Assembly (NCBI GenBank): GCA_021568835.1
Contig: JAKGSH010000002.1
Coordinates: 186,001-250,000, forward strand
DNA: 64,000 nucleotides
DNA from: Streptomyces sp. Tue 6430
GTDB taxonomy: Bacteria > Actinomycetota > Actinomycetes > Streptomycetales > Streptomycetaceae
Reading direction: 5' to 3'
Part shown: piece after piece, positions 40,173 to 48,818 of the stretch
Layout of the letters: each line of letters begins with the position of its first letter
How positions within the stretch are numbered: position 1 is the first letter of the stretch
The notes under the pieces: generated by a model
What the model saw: only the letters and a program-made list of their open reading frames with translations
Told to the model about the DNA's origin: nothing
The model's database searches: none
Translations under genes and position numbers: made by a program

Positions 40173-40496
40173 CCGTCGGCAGACTCCCCCGGAAGGGCGG
40201 ACGGCTCGGCTGATGAGCCGTCGGAGCGGACACCCTGACCATGGACCTTGACGGTTCAGGGGGGTCTCCAGCCACGGCCTGCTCCACGAGGACCGTGCGA
40301 CCGGCCGCCCTTCCGAACCCGTCCGGCGTGTGCCTCTCACTCCTTGGAGGGCGACCGCCTCTCGCACCGCCAACCGCCTGCGAGCCCGCCGTACGGCGGC
40401 TTCTCCGGGCTGCAACGGCCGCCACCCGCCGGCGCACCCCCGCTGACGTTGCGGACACGACCCCGGTGCGCCGGGCGGGGCTGGAGGCATGCCCGT
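40173..40496. other. Convergent intergenic region
   Basis: No gene is supported. It contains the hairpin at 40200-40222 and otherwise only shadow frames between DUF6461 (plus) and the cholesterol oxidase gene (minus). Confidence 0.5.
40200..40222 (+). terminator. Hairpin, candidate terminator of the DUF6461 gene
   Basis: Perfect 8-bp arms GACGGCTC (40200-40207) and GAGCCGTC (40215-40222) with a 7-base loop, 28 bp after the stop. There is no T-run, as usual for Streptomyces terminators. Confidence 0.6.
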
Positions 40497-42326
40497 TCAG
40501 CGCAGCAGCGCGTCGAGGAACGGGGTGGACAGCACGTGGTGGGGGTCGAGCCGGTCGAGGATCGTCACCGCGTCGTCCCAGCCCGGGCCGCCGCCGGCGC
40601 GGTGGCTGGCGGGGACGACGCGGGTGAGGACGTCCGGGTCGGACCACGCGGCGGTGTCGCTGTAGGCCCAGCCCTTGGACCACTCCACGCGAACCGTCGC
40701 CCGCTCCCCGTCCAGGGACAGCAGGAATTGCTCGATGTCGCGGTAGAAGCGGTGCAGGGCGGGCGTGGTGGGCAGGGAGAGGACGTCGATCCACACGGCG
40801 GTGTCGAGGTCCGGCCGGTCGGGACGCGGCCGCACGGCGGACAGCAGCGGCGGCCGCGCGCCGGGGACGCCGGACACGGACGGGTCTTCCAGGCCGGTCA
40901 CCCGGATCTCCACCTGACCGTTGACCGGGTACTCGCCGCGCGCCGCGTACTGGGCGAGCAGCGTGCGGTAGAAGTCGGCGAACCGGCTGACCACCCACTG
41001 CAGATCGGCCCGGCGGGTGAGGACGGCGTAGCCGTCGGCGGTCTCGCGCAGCGTGGTGGGCCGGACGTACTGCAGCAGGTTGCGGGAGGCGCCCCACAGG
41101 TCCGAGCGCAGGCCGCCCGCCAGCAGGTGGGTGAGCACGTCGCCGGTCAGCACGTCCCGCACGAGGGTGCCCGAGAGCAGGACGTCGGTGATGTCGCCCG
41201 TCAGCGCGACCTTGGCCAGCAGGTACTGGACCCGCCCGAAGAGCGGCGCGCTCGCCCACGAGCCGGAGACCAGGTCCCCGGCCAGCCGGGCCACCGGTTC
41301 GGGGAGGGAGTCGGAGAAGGGGTAGTTGTACGGCCCGTCGACCGCGCGGGCGGCGAGCGGCCGGTTCGGGGAGACGCTCCAGACCTTCAGCCAGGGGTGG
41401 TCGGTGAAGGCGAACCAGATCGCCTCCACCCGGCCGGTGCGGTCCACGAAGTCCGCCAGGGTCCGCGTGCCCGCCGGGGCGCCGGGCGCGGCGAACAGTT
41501 CGGTGGCGGGGATGTCCAGGAAGGACTGGCAGCGCAGGTTGTGGTCGGCGCCCACCCGCAGGACGGCCTCGGTGACGAACGAGCGGCCGAGGTGGGCGAG
41601 GAGCGCGTCGCAGTCGGGTTCGGCCCGGCCGACGGTTCGCAGGACGTAGCTGCCGGCGCCGGCGTCCCAGACGACCGCGGTCAGCTCGGTGACCAGGTTG
41701 CTCAGCGAGCCGTAGCCGTGGCCGGACGGTGGGTCCTCGCCGACGGCGGGGGCGGCCGTGCCGTGTGCGCCGATGGCGAGCGCGCCGCCGACCGAGAGGT
41801 CGCCGGGCGCCGGCGCGGAGGTGACTCCGTACCCGCCGGCGCCGGCGAACGCGAGCAGTGCCTCCAGCGAGACGCCGGTCTGGACCCGGACGTGGGCCGA
41901 TCCGTCGGCGGCCCGCTGCTCCAGCGACATCGCGGTGAGGTGTGCGGTGGTGTCCAGCAGGACGACCCGGGCCGCGGCGGATGTGCCGTCGGCCACCGTC
42001 AGGGGCGCCCAGCCGTGCCGTTGTCCTTGCGCGCGGACCGTCCAGCCGGCGGCACGGGCCCAGTTGACGACGTCGAGGACCTCCTGAGGGCTGCGCGGCG
42101 CGCACGTCCACAGGTGGTCGGTACGGATCTCGCCGGCCCAGTTTTCGTAAACGCGCTGAAAGACGTCGAGCCCGGCGGGAAAACCCGGCGGTGGTGAGGC
42201 CGCGTGGGCGCTGCCCGGCCGGACCAGCCCGCGCAGCAGCCAGATCCCGCCGCCCGCGGCGGCCGACGCCGCGAGCAGCCTGCGCCGCGACATCCCGCCG
42301 CCCTGTTCCGAAGGACCGTCCGTCAT
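40497..42326 (-). CDS. Cholesterol oxidase, VAO-type flavoprotein
   Basis: Secreted FAD-dependent sterol oxidase, 609 residues, likely converting cholesterol to cholest-4-en-3-one and releasing hydrogen peroxide. A twin-arginine signal (SRRRLLAASAAAGGG, residues about 13-43) directs Tat export. The FAD_binding_4 domain has GWTVRAQGQRHGWAPL with His104 as the likely covalent FAD attachment, VQTGVSLEALLAFAGAGGYG and DLSVGGALAIGAHGTA; the C-terminal part matches the cholesterol-oxidase substrate-binding domain (VRVEWSKGWAYSDTAAWSDP). This is the type II (Brevibacterium BCO2-like) class, not the GMC-type ChoA. Intact frame from ATG 42326. Confidence 0.9.
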   Translation of the reverse strand: MTDGPSEQGGGMSRRRLLAASAAAGGGIWLLRGLVRPGSAHAASPPPGFPAGLDVFQRVYENWAGEIRTDHLWTCAPRSPQEVLDVVNWARAAGWTVRAQGQRHGWAPLTVADGTSAAARVVLLDTTAHLTAMSLEQRAADGSAHVRVQTGVSLEALLAFAGAGGYGVTSAPAPGDLSVGGALAIGAHGTAAPAVGEDPPSGHGYGSLSNLVTELTAVVWDAGAGSYVLRTVGRAEPDCDALLAHLGRSFVTEAVLRVGADHNLRCQSFLDIPATELFAAPGAPAGTRTLADFVDRTGRVEAIWFAFTDHPWLKVWSVSPNRPLAARAVDGPYNYPFSDSLPEPVARLAGDLVSGSWASAPLFGRVQYLLAKVALTGDITDVLLSGTLVRDVLTGDVLTHLLAGGLRSDLWGASRNLLQYVRPTTLRETADGYAVLTRRADLQWVVSRFADFYRTLLAQYAARGEYPVNGQVEIRVTGLEDPSVSGVPGARPPLLSAVRPRPDRPDLDTAVWIDVLSLPTTPALHRFYRDIEQFLLSLDGERATVRVEWSKGWAYSDTAAWSDPDVLTRVVPASHRAGGGPGWDDAVTILDRLDPHHVLSTPFLDALLR

Positions 42327-42519
42327 CTCCGCAACCCTCCCCCTGGCCCGCTCCGGTCCGGCCCTGCCGGGCCGGTGGAGGACGCACGTTACCCAGCAAC
42401 GGGGGCGGTGTGGTCATGTGTTCGGTCGATTCACGTGAACGAGTGAATGTCCTGCGGCTCCCGCCGGGTTCACGAACGGGAGGGCCGGGCATCCGGATGC
42501 CGAAGGGGAAGGTGGTGTC

Positions 42520-42879
42520 ATGCATCTGGCACGTGGATCCGTGGGGGATCCCGGCGACTGGCTCTGGGCGCTGGCCGCGCTCGCGCTGTACGCCCTGATC
42601 AGTTACGGACTGGACTACCGCACGCGGGTCCGGCGCGGCTCGCGGCATCCGGGCCGCGACGCCCTGCGCGACCTCAAGGACCGCGAGGAGCCGCAGCGGC
42701 CGCGCCACCGCGTCGTGAGCCGTCTGATCATGCTCGGCGGAGGCGCGCTCACCGGCCTCGTCGCGTATCTGACCTCCGGAGGCGTGCGCGTCGCGGCCGT
42801 GGCCCTCACCGCCGCGGTCGCGGTGACCCTGTGGGCGTACTACGACCACCGCACCGAGACGGCCTCCGCCGGCGGGTGA
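42520..42879 (+). CDS. Small membrane protein with basic loop
   Basis: Protein of 119 residues with an N-terminal helix DWLWALAALALYALISYGL, a 45-residue highly charged loop rich in Arg/Asp (RTRVRRGSRHPGRDALRDLK), and two further helices LIMLGGGALTGLVAYLTSGG and VAAVALTAAVAVTLWAYY. ATG 42520. No named family recognised. Divergent from the cholesterol oxidase gene. Confidence 0.7.
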   Translation: MHLARGSVGDPGDWLWALAALALYALISYGLDYRTRVRRGSRHPGRDALRDLKDREEPQRPRHRVVSRLIMLGGGALTGLVAYLTSGGVRVAAVALTAAVAVTLWAYYDHRTETASAGG

Positions 42880-43047
42880 GGTGGGGCCGGCGCACACCTC
42901 ACCCTCCGGCCCCACCCGTTGCCGCCGCCTCGGCTCCGCCCGTCGGACGCCGCCCTGCGCGACCGGCCGCTCTCCTGAGCCGCTTCCGGACGGGGAGATC
43001 GGGGCGGGGCGCTCGCCCCGCCCCTGCCCGCCCGTCGTGAGGCGTGC

Positions 43048-44145
43048 CTACGCCGCGTCCTCGAGGAAGGCATCCTCGTCCGTCATCGCGGCGCCGAACC
43101 CGCCCAGAACCTCGTCGATGCTCAGCTCGGTGGCGCCGGCCGGGGCCGTGGGCGCCTGGCCCTCGCTCATCCGCACCACCAGGCCCAGCTTCTTCACCTC
43201 GGCGTTCTCGGCCAGCTTGGCGAGGTCGACGGAGACCTCGGTCAGCTCGCCGTCCTCGAGCGTGAAGTCAGCCGTGACCTCGGTGTCGGGGGCGTCCTCG
43301 AGGTCCTTGTCCGTGGGCAGTTCCATGCCCGGCGGCAAGTTCTTCGCGAGCGGGCGGATCTCGCCGAGGAACTTCGTGATCAGCGTACGGAACGGAGCGG
43401 TGGCGGTGATGTGCTCGGAGCCGTCCTTGCCACCGGCCGTCTTGAAGTCGACCTCACGGGCGATGGTCCTGCGCAGCGCCTCCAGCAGGCGCTTCTGCGT
43501 CTTCGCGTCGAGGGTGGGCTCCGGCGCGGGCTCCGTTCCCATCTCGGCGGCGGTCTTCTCCACCTCCTTGGTGTCGATCTTCACCCACTCGCCCTCGAGC
43601 ACCTTCTTGAGCCCGCTCGCCTCCGGGGGCAGGTCCTTCACCGACGGTACGGGGAAGCCCATCGCCTTGCCGAGGGTGTCCACGTCGGAGCGGATGTAGG
43701 TGTAGTCGCCGATGACCCGGTACTCGGTGAGGTCACCGTCCTTGCTGCTGATCTTCAGTGCCATGCCGACGTAGTCCTTCTCCCCGGACTCCTCGATCGG
43801 CTTCCTCGACTGCACGGTGACACTGATCTTCGCGCCACTGAACAGGTCGGCGACCTCGTCGGGCATCTCCTCGCCGGGCTCCGGGTCCGACGAGGCGTCC
43901 AGCGCCTTCAAACTCCGGGCGTCGGTGTCGAGATCGAGTTCGAAGGAGATCTGCTTCTCCTTGGCGAGATTCTCGAAGGCCTCGTCGAGTTTCTTCCCGG
44001 CGGAGAGCTGCTCCACGGTGCCGCAGGCGGCCGAACCCGCCAGGACGGCACCGACGACTGCGGCGGCGGTCAGGGACTTGCGTATGGCGGTGATGACGGT
44101 CTCCTCGTCAGTGCGATCACAACGTGACCACTGACGAAGACTCAT
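43048..44145 (-). CDS. Lipoprotein, LppX/LprG-like
   Basis: Extracytoplasmic lipoprotein of 365 residues. The N-terminus has a signal (IRKSLTAAAVVGAVLAGSAA) with lipobox Cys in SAACGTVEQL. The mature protein is acidic and beta-rich: FENLAKEKQISFELDLDTDA, YRVIGDYTYIRSDVDTLG, EGEWVKIDTKEVEKTAAEMG and VTADFTLEDGELTEVSVDLA, a pattern seen in LppX/LprAFG-type lipid-binding or LpqN-like folds in actinobacteria. ATG 44145 is used because the upstream ribosome-site region GAGGAGACC lacks a start at the expected spacing. The literal frame is open upstream, but that part overlaps another gene. Confidence 0.8.
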   Translation of the reverse strand: MSLRQWSRCDRTDEETVITAIRKSLTAAAVVGAVLAGSAACGTVEQLSAGKKLDEAFENLAKEKQISFELDLDTDARSLKALDASSDPEPGEEMPDEVADLFSGAKISVTVQSRKPIEESGEKDYVGMALKISSKDGDLTEYRVIGDYTYIRSDVDTLGKAMGFPVPSVKDLPPEASGLKKVLEGEWVKIDTKEVEKTAAEMGTEPAPEPTLDAKTQKRLLEALRRTIAREVDFKTAGGKDGSEHITATAPFRTLITKFLGEIRPLAKNLPPGMELPTDKDLEDAPDTEVTADFTLEDGELTEVSVDLAKLAENAEVKKLGLVVRMSEGQAPTAPAGATELSIDEVLGGFGAAMTDEDAFLEDAA

Positions 44146-44468
44146 GACGCCGCCACATGGTTGTGTCCCGCGCGAGCGACGTCGAACAGCCTTTGCGGAC
44201 GCACGAGTTCGGCCTGGTGGCCGAGGCCGGCCCACCCGCCACGGCACACCCGCCCCGGTACACCGGCCACGGACCACGGACCACGGACCGGAGGTCCGGG
44301 CGAGTGCCCCGCTGCACGGGCCGGTGTCGCGACGGCCGGTCGAATCCGTGCGGGTGGCCTTGGCGCGGGTCGCGGGCGCTGACGGCCTGCGACCGTGAGC
44401 AGCCGGTCGGAGAAGGCGCCCGAAGAGCACGAACCCGACGGGAGGAGAGCCGCGCGGAGCCGGCGGGG
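44146..44468. other. 323 bp without a gene, with 7-bp tandem repeat
   Basis: Gap between two minus-strand genes. Three tandem units of CCACGGA lie at 44267-44287, followed by a GGACCGGAGGTCCGG hairpin. No supported coding region. The promoter for the lipoprotein gene must lie in the part next to 44146. Confidence 0.6.
44267..44287. repeat. 7-bp tandem repeat (CCACGGA)x3
   Basis: Three perfect 7-bp units. Together with (CCAGCAG)x5 at 12041 it shows that short 7-bp arrays occur in intergenic gaps here. The adjacent CCGGAGGTCCGG could terminate the upstream EEP gene transcript. Confidence 0.85.
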
Positions 44469-45467
44469 TCAGTCGAAGTCGAAGGTGGCCACGACGGGGG
44501 CGTGGTCGGACTCGGGGTACTTGTCGTCCGTGGCGAAGGCGAGGGAGTCGTCGTGGAGGACTTCGTTGTGGATCTCCGAGCCGCGGTAGTGGGCCAGGAG
44601 GTTGCGGGTCACGAGCATGTGGTCGAGCATCTGGCCGCGGCCGTGGTGGAAGAGGGTGTAGCGGGCTCCGCCGGGGATGGTGTGTTCGATGGGGACCAGG
44701 ACCCGGGTGGCGAGGTCGCCGTTGTTGGTGTCCTCGACGTTGCCGCAGATCGCCAGGACCGGGACTTCGGCGGGTTCGGCGTTGAAGTCGCCGGCGACGA
44801 CGACGTACGCGTCCGGATCGGCGTCGAGGATCCGGTCGACCAGGCGCCTGACTTCCAGGGCCTGGCTCATGCGTTTCATGGACGACAGGAAGCTGCCTTC
44901 GGCCCAGGCGTCGGCGGTGCGCCAGACGCCCTTCTGCGCGTCGGCCACCTGGCCGGGCACCGGAGTGGGGATCTTGGACTTCAGGTGCACGGTGACGACG
45001 TGCAGCAGCCGGCCGGGTGCGGCGTGGTCGACGTCGATCTGCGCGTGCAGGACGGGCCGCTCGATACCGATGGAAACCGGCTCGCTGTCCGGAGGCACGG
45101 CGGTCAGCCGTCGGTAGCGGGGCTCGGTGACCAGTTCGTTCTTCAGCTGCTGGTGCTTGACGACCGGCAGATGGGTGGCGATGACGAGGTTGCGCTGGTC
45201 GAAGACCGCGTCGTCCTCGGGTTTGGTACTGGTCAGGGAAGCCCCGTCCAGGTTGGTTCCCGCGAGCAGTTCCTTGAGCGCCAGCAGCGCGCGGAGCTGA
45301 CCGGGGCGCTCTTGGCCGTGGACTTCCTGGAAGCAGGCGATGTCGGCACGCAGCCGTCTGATCTGCGGTTTCATGAGCGTGATGCGTTCTGCCAGGGACG
45401 GACGCGCGGTGGGCGCCGTCTCGTCGAAGTTCTCCAGGTTGAACGTGGCAATCCGGATCTGTGTCAC
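44469..45467 (-). CDS. Endonuclease/exonuclease/phosphatase family hydrolase
   Basis: Cytoplasmic metal-dependent phosphoesterase of the EEP superfamily, 332 residues. RIATFNLENFDE (metal Asn), IACFQEVHGQ (catalytic Glu), LLHVVTVHLKSK, YVVVAGDFNAEPAEVPVL (Asp/Asn pair), MLDHMLVTRN and the terminal ESDHAPVVATF (catalytic Asp-His) are all present. GTG 45467 is the start. Substrate (nucleic acid, phosphoinositide or other phosphodiester) is not predictable. Intact, with no signal peptide. Confidence 0.9.
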   Translation of the reverse strand: MTQIRIATFNLENFDETAPTARPSLAERITLMKPQIRRLRADIACFQEVHGQERPGQLRALLALKELLAGTNLDGASLTSTKPEDDAVFDQRNLVIATHLPVVKHQQLKNELVTEPRYRRLTAVPPDSEPVSIGIERPVLHAQIDVDHAAPGRLLHVVTVHLKSKIPTPVPGQVADAQKGVWRTADAWAEGSFLSSMKRMSQALEVRRLVDRILDADPDAYVVVAGDFNAEPAEVPVLAICGNVEDTNNGDLATRVLVPIEHTIPGGARYTLFHHGRGQMLDHMLVTRNLLAHYRGSEIHNEVLHDDSLAFATDDKYPESDHAPVVATFDFD

Positions 45468-45642
45468 AGGTGCCTCCAGGACTCGTCATGGCTCGATCGC
45501 CATGCGTGACGAAACCGGTCACGCATGGCGAGAGGCGTCTCGGTGCTTCGCCTTCACCCTTCGTCGTCGAAGCCGTCGGGCACCCGGCCGACGCCGTCGG
45601 CCACTCGCCGATGCCGCCACCGCCGGCCGGGTCGCACGGCTC

Positions 45643-47570
45643 TCACCCGGGGAACAGCGTCGTCTCCGCCGCCGTACTGCTGAATCCGTTGGTCGTCGTG
45701 ATGCGCAGCCGGATGTCGTTCCCGGGCGGGAACTGACCGCGGTCGAGTTGGACCGTGGGCTCCTTGAGTCCGACGCCCAGGGTCTGCCAGGTGCGGCCGC
45801 CGTCCACACTGACCTGTGCGGAGTAGGAGAGGTCGGGGCCGGGGTCCCGGTCGAACTCCAGGGTCATGCCGAGCATGCCGTCATCGGCGCCCGCGTGGCG
45901 CGCGGCCCGCAGCGCGGGCGGGCTGCCGCCCGGCCGGAAAGTGTCCATCACCTGGCCGTCCACGACCAGTTCGACGGCCTCCGGAGCGGGTCCGGCGGGT
46001 GCCACCACGTCGATCAGCCCGGTCCGGTCCGCGCCCGGCTCCGGTTCCGAGGTCAGCTTGACCGGCACCTGGATCTCCCGCGGCGGTGTCCCCCGGACTG
46101 CAGGATCCGCAGCACGGCCGTCGGGACCTGTCCGCCGTCCGCCGCTTCCCGCGGCGCCGTCTGCCCGGCCGGCGGGCCGGGAAGGACGGCCGGCCGGTCC
46201 ACCGGGTTGACGAACCGGATGCTGCCCTCGTGGCGGGTCAGGTTCACCGTCCCGACGACACTGACGAGTTGCTCGGGCGCGCCCTCCGGGCCGGGGCCGG
46301 CCGCCTCCCGTGTGCCGGGGCCGGCCGACGTCACCCTGGTCACGGTGCGCGTGGGGTACCGGTCGTCGGGACGCCCGCCGCCGCCGTGCAGTGCGGCCAT
46401 GACCGCGGCATCGAACAGCGGTGCCGGCGGGGCCACGGGGGCCGGCTCGGAGACCGGGCCGGTGCCCGACACGAGGGCGTCCTCGGCGAGCAGGCGGCGC
46501 CGTATGCCCTCGTAGGTGTAGGAGCTGGGCCACTGGAAGTCGCAGTAGGTCATCACGTCGTGCCACCGTTCCCCCGGCAGGGCCCTCATCGGCAGGCCCA
46601 GGGCCGCGTCACCGACGTCGAAACCGGCGAACGCGTGGGTCTCGTCGCCGAGCTGGCCGTTCTTGAAGGGGTAGTTCAGCAGGTCGTCGTGGCTCTCCCC
46701 GCAGAAGCCGGGGTGTCTGCGGCCCAGGGTGTGACCCAGTTCGTGGGCGCCGTACCAGTCGCCGTACGCGCCGTCGAAGTCCCAGCCGAAGTCGGCGGGG
46801 CCGGTCGGCCCCGACGCCACGGTGGTGGGGTCCGGCAGCGCCGGTATGCCCGAGGCGGCACCGCGCATGAAGAAGCCGCTGTCGGCGACCATCCCGTAGT
46901 AGTGCGTGCGCTGGTCGCCGCCGGCGCTCATGTCGAGCGCCCGCAGGGCGGCGAGTTGGGCGTTGACGTCCTCGTAGCCGAATTCCGGCGGGACGACCGC
47001 GTCGACGACCGCGCGCGTGCTGATGACCTCGGCCACCGGACAGGCGCGCCCGAGCCAGGACACCAGCGCCTGGTAGTCCTTCTCCCGCGGGGCGCGGACG
47101 GTGGCCGGGCTGCCGAAGGGGTAGCGCACCCCCAGGACGCGCAGGCGCAGCGGCGGCCCGGCCTTGAACCAGACCGTGGGCCCGGCGGGACCGGTGAGCG
47201 GCAGGGGACTCGCACCGACCGCGTCGACGACGTTCACCGCCGTGATGCTGAGCGGGCCTTCGGCCGTCAGCCGGCTCGGCAGCAGGAAGTTCAGACTGAG
47301 TCCGGCGTCCCCGCGGCACGTGGCGAGGTCGTGGGGCTGGGCCGGATCGAGGGTGATCGCGTTGACGGAGGTGATCGTGTCGGCCGGTTCCGCCGGGGAG
47401 CGGCGGACGGCGATGGCACCCCGCACGGAGACCGCCGGGCCGGAGGTGCCCCTGAGGTACAACCGTACGACGGTGGTCTTTCCCGCGATCAGGGTCACCG
47501 AGTGGTTGAGGTCCTGCACGGCTTGGGTGATCTCCGCCGCGTCCAGAACGCAATGTGACTGCGAAGTCAT
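45643..47570 (-). CDS. Metzincin-like zinc protease, one frame break
   Basis: Large protein of 642 residues. ATG 47570 opens MTSQSHCVLDAAEITQAVQD without a signal peptide. An N-terminal beta region (LIAGKTTVVRLYLRGTSG, RLRVLGVRYPFGSP) is followed by the zinc motif YGAHELGHTLGRRHPGFCGE, i.e. HExxHxxGxxH, and a candidate Met-turn HDVMTYCDFQWPSSYTYEG. A C-terminal beta-sandwich (AVELVVDGQVMDTFRPGG, SYSAQVSVDGGRTWQTLG) follows after one missing base near 46089. The pattern resembles fungal/actinobacterial hypothetical metzincins attached to adhesive domains. It is the third gene of an apparent minus-strand operon with the FAD and LodA-like genes, 64 bp after the former. Confidence 0.85.
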
Positions 47571-47581
47571 GATCGACTCCC

Positions 47582-47631
47582 GGAGCGGGTGGTTTGCCCC
47601 TCCCCTGGAACGGGTGGTTCGCCCTCTGGCC
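47582..47631. repeat. Two 25-bp direct repeats upstream of the protease gene
   Basis: GGAGCGGGTGGTTTGCCCC at 47582 and GGAACGGGTGGTTCGCCCT at 47607 are spaced exactly 25 bp apart, with 16 or 17 of the first 19 positions shared. They fill the gap between the FAD gene stop and the protease start, overlapping the ribosome site. Two-and-a-half helical turns of spacing suits an activator or repressor site, or an RNA element. Confidence 0.7.
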
Positions 47632-47634
47632 ACT

Positions 47635-48787
47635 CTAGTCGCGGGACCCTCGGCCCGCGCGTCGGCGGACGGCTCCCCGCCGTTGCCAGAAGGGCAGTTC
47701 CGCCCAGCGGGTTTCCGCCGTGCAGGCCTCCGCGCGATGGCGTACGTAGGCGGTGGCGACGCGGTCGAGGAAGTCCGTGTACGAGGCCAGGACCGGGCGG
47801 GGCGGCGCGCCCGCGAGGCACAGGGCGACGGCGACTCCGGCGCGGGCTCCGCCGTGCAGGGCGGTGAGGATGCCCTGCGAGGAGAGCGGGTCGAAGGCCA
47901 GTGCCGCGTCACCGGCGGCGATCCAGCCCGGCCGCCGTACGGCGTGAGGCGCATGCCGTGGGCGGCGCTCCCGTGCGGAGCCGGCGGGTCGGTGAGGGCC
48001 CCGGCGGTGAGGCGGGCTCCGACGTGCCGGGTACGCAGGACCGCGTGCAGGAATCCGTCGGGGGTGCGCAGACGGGGGTCGGCGAGGTCGGGGTCCGTCG
48101 GATGGGCGACGATCCGGCCCGCGGGGGTCGGCGTCGTGTACCACCACCCGCCGGGCACCGCTTCGACGACGGTCCTGGTCTCCCGGTCCGGCTCGCCGCC
48201 GGCGCAAGGACGGTGACGCGGGATCAGGACGTGGGCGGCCACGAGCCGGTCCTGGCGCCGGCGGACTGCCCGACGCCGGGCGAGGGTGGCGCGTCGTCCC
48301 GTCGCGTCGACGGCCCAGGAGCAGCACAGTTCCCGTGTGCCGTGCCCCTGGCGCACGAGCAGGCGCAGGCCGGGGCCGTCGTCCACGGCGTCCACGGCCC
48401 GCCCGCAGAGCGCTTCGGCGCCCGCCTCGCGGGCCGCTTCCCGCAGGAACGCGTCGAAGCGGAGGCGGTCCAGCTGCCATCCGGCCCCGTACGGGTCCTG
48501 CACCGGGCCGCGTTCGCGCAGCGCGGACGAGCCCCAGGAGACGTACGTCCCGGTGGAGCGCAGGTGGGGGCGGCGGTGCCGTCGGGCCACAGGCCCAGGT
48601 CACGCAGCAGCAGGGCGGCGGCCGAGGGCAGGCTTTCGCCGATCTTGTGGGCTCCCGCCGCGGGCGCCGGCGGGTCGTCCACGATCGCCACGCGCCGGCC
48701 GGCCCGCGCGAGGACGAGGGCGGCCGTCGCGCCGGCCGGTCCCCCGCCGACGACGACCGCGTCGTACACCTCCCGGCGCGTCACCAC
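47635..48787 (-). CDS. FAD-dependent oxidoreductase (LodB/QhpG-like), two frame breaks
   Basis: Flavoprotein of the tryptophan-halogenase/geranylgeranyl reductase superfamily, 384 residues. The FAD Rossmann motif is VVVGGGPAGATAALVLARAG, followed by HKIGESLPSAAALLLRDLGL, substrate-loop YVSWGSSALRERGPVQDPYG, DRLRFDAFLREAAREAGA and the second flavin motif GWIAAGDAALAFDPLSSQGI. Bases are missing near 48582 and 47937. GTG 48787 (or 48784) is the start, 31 bp after the LodA-like gene. In LodA/GoxA and quinohemoprotein systems a partner flavoprotein of this class hydroxylates the tryptophan that becomes cysteine tryptophylquinone; assignment here rests on context plus the IGESLPP-like motif. Confidence 0.8.
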
Positions 48788-48818
48788 CGGCCGCCGGGGC
48801 CGACGGCCGCGTGCCGGA

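Noticed and set aside
39988..42915. A 975-codon ORF and other long frames antisense or alternate to the cholesterol oxidase gene
   Set aside because: Composition is Arg/Gly/Pro-rich without motifs, and the minus-strand oxidase in the correct frame has intact domains.
44157..45509. 450-codon plus-strand ORF opposite the EEP hydrolase
   Set aside because: Antisense shadow of a well-supported gene; translation is Gly/Val/Glu-rich with no motif.
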